From: JABDDM01 sp038240295
GTDB taxonomy: Bacteria; Bacteroidota; Ignavibacteria; Palsa-1295
Assembly: GCA_038240295.1 (NCBI GenBank)
Contig: JBBSDW010000163.1
Span: 1-6,845, forward strand
Direction: 5' to 3'
DNA: 6,845 nucleotides
In this document: positions 6,798 through 6,845 of the stretch, piece after piece
How the letters are laid out: each line of letters begins with the position of its first letter
Numbering within the stretch: the stretch's first letter is position 1
The notes under the pieces: model-generated
Databases searched by the model: none
What the model was told of the DNA's origin: nothing
What the model saw: the letters and a program-made list of their open reading frames with translations, nothing else
Position numbers and translations under genes: made by a program

Positions 6798-6845
6798 AAA
6801 TCGTTCAGTGCAAAAAATCTGTTTAGGATAGAGTTGATGACGCTA
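6798..6845 (-). promoter_or_regulatory. Upstream leader of the larger barrel gene (promoter not resolved)
   Basis: Only 48 bp are visible before the ATG at 6797. On the minus strand they contain TATCCT, about 26 nt before the start, which could act as a -10 element, and an A/T-rich run nearer the start. A matching -35 would lie beyond the window, so the promoter is a guess. No purine-rich ribosome site is present. Confidence 0.25.

Noticed and set aside
1..6845. Mobile element, phage, CRISPR or defence system
   Set aside because: No transposase, integrase, terminal repeats, repeat-spacer array or defence-type enzyme is visible on either strand.

Overview
The window looks like chromosomal DNA from a member of the Bacteroidota/Chlorobiota (FCB) group, perhaps an Ignavibacteria- or Kapabacteria-like lineage. 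Three things point there: a C-terminal type IX secretion (T9SS) sorting domain on the first protein, several Gram-negative cell-envelope proteins (OmpA-type domain, outer-membrane barrels), and no clear Shine-Dalgarno sequence before any of the four visible starts. The lineage below group level is inference. Nothing suggests a phage, plasmid, insertion sequence, CRISPR array, tRNA or rRNA.

Layout. Positions 3-1283 (+) hold the C-terminal part of a large secreted protein whose start lies left of the window. It shows Ig-like choice-of-anchor/ASH repeats, a cohesin-like region and a T9SS sorting tail. The other four genes are on the minus strand and converge on it across a short gap (1284-1389) in which I see no convincing terminator. 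Read in their own direction, from the right edge, they are: an exported outer-membrane beta-barrel protein (6797-5094); a smaller paralogue 47 bp downstream (5046-3658), followed by a strong intrinsic terminator (3635-3605); a non-coding stretch of about 310 bp with several small repeats; a secreted vWA-OmpA fusion (3346-2009); and aat, leucyl/phenylalanyl-tRNA-protein transferase (1980-1390), which starts just after the vWA-OmpA stop.

The minus-strand genes therefore form two likely transcription units. The first is the pair of barrel paralogues, ended by the terminator. The second is vWA-OmpA plus aat, probably driven from the repeat-bearing region 3347-3604. Four of the five genes act at or beyond the cell envelope: the T9SS cargo is displayed or secreted, the two barrels sit in the outer membrane, and vWA-OmpA is probably a peptidoglycan-tethered periplasmic protein. 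aat is the one cytoplasmic enzyme, linking leucine or phenylalanine to N-degron substrates.

I do not see a clear, complete new system. The best leads are the tandem barrel paralogues, which share a GNxxVGxPFW signature and a similar C-terminal end, and the repeat-rich control region upstream of vWA-OmpA.
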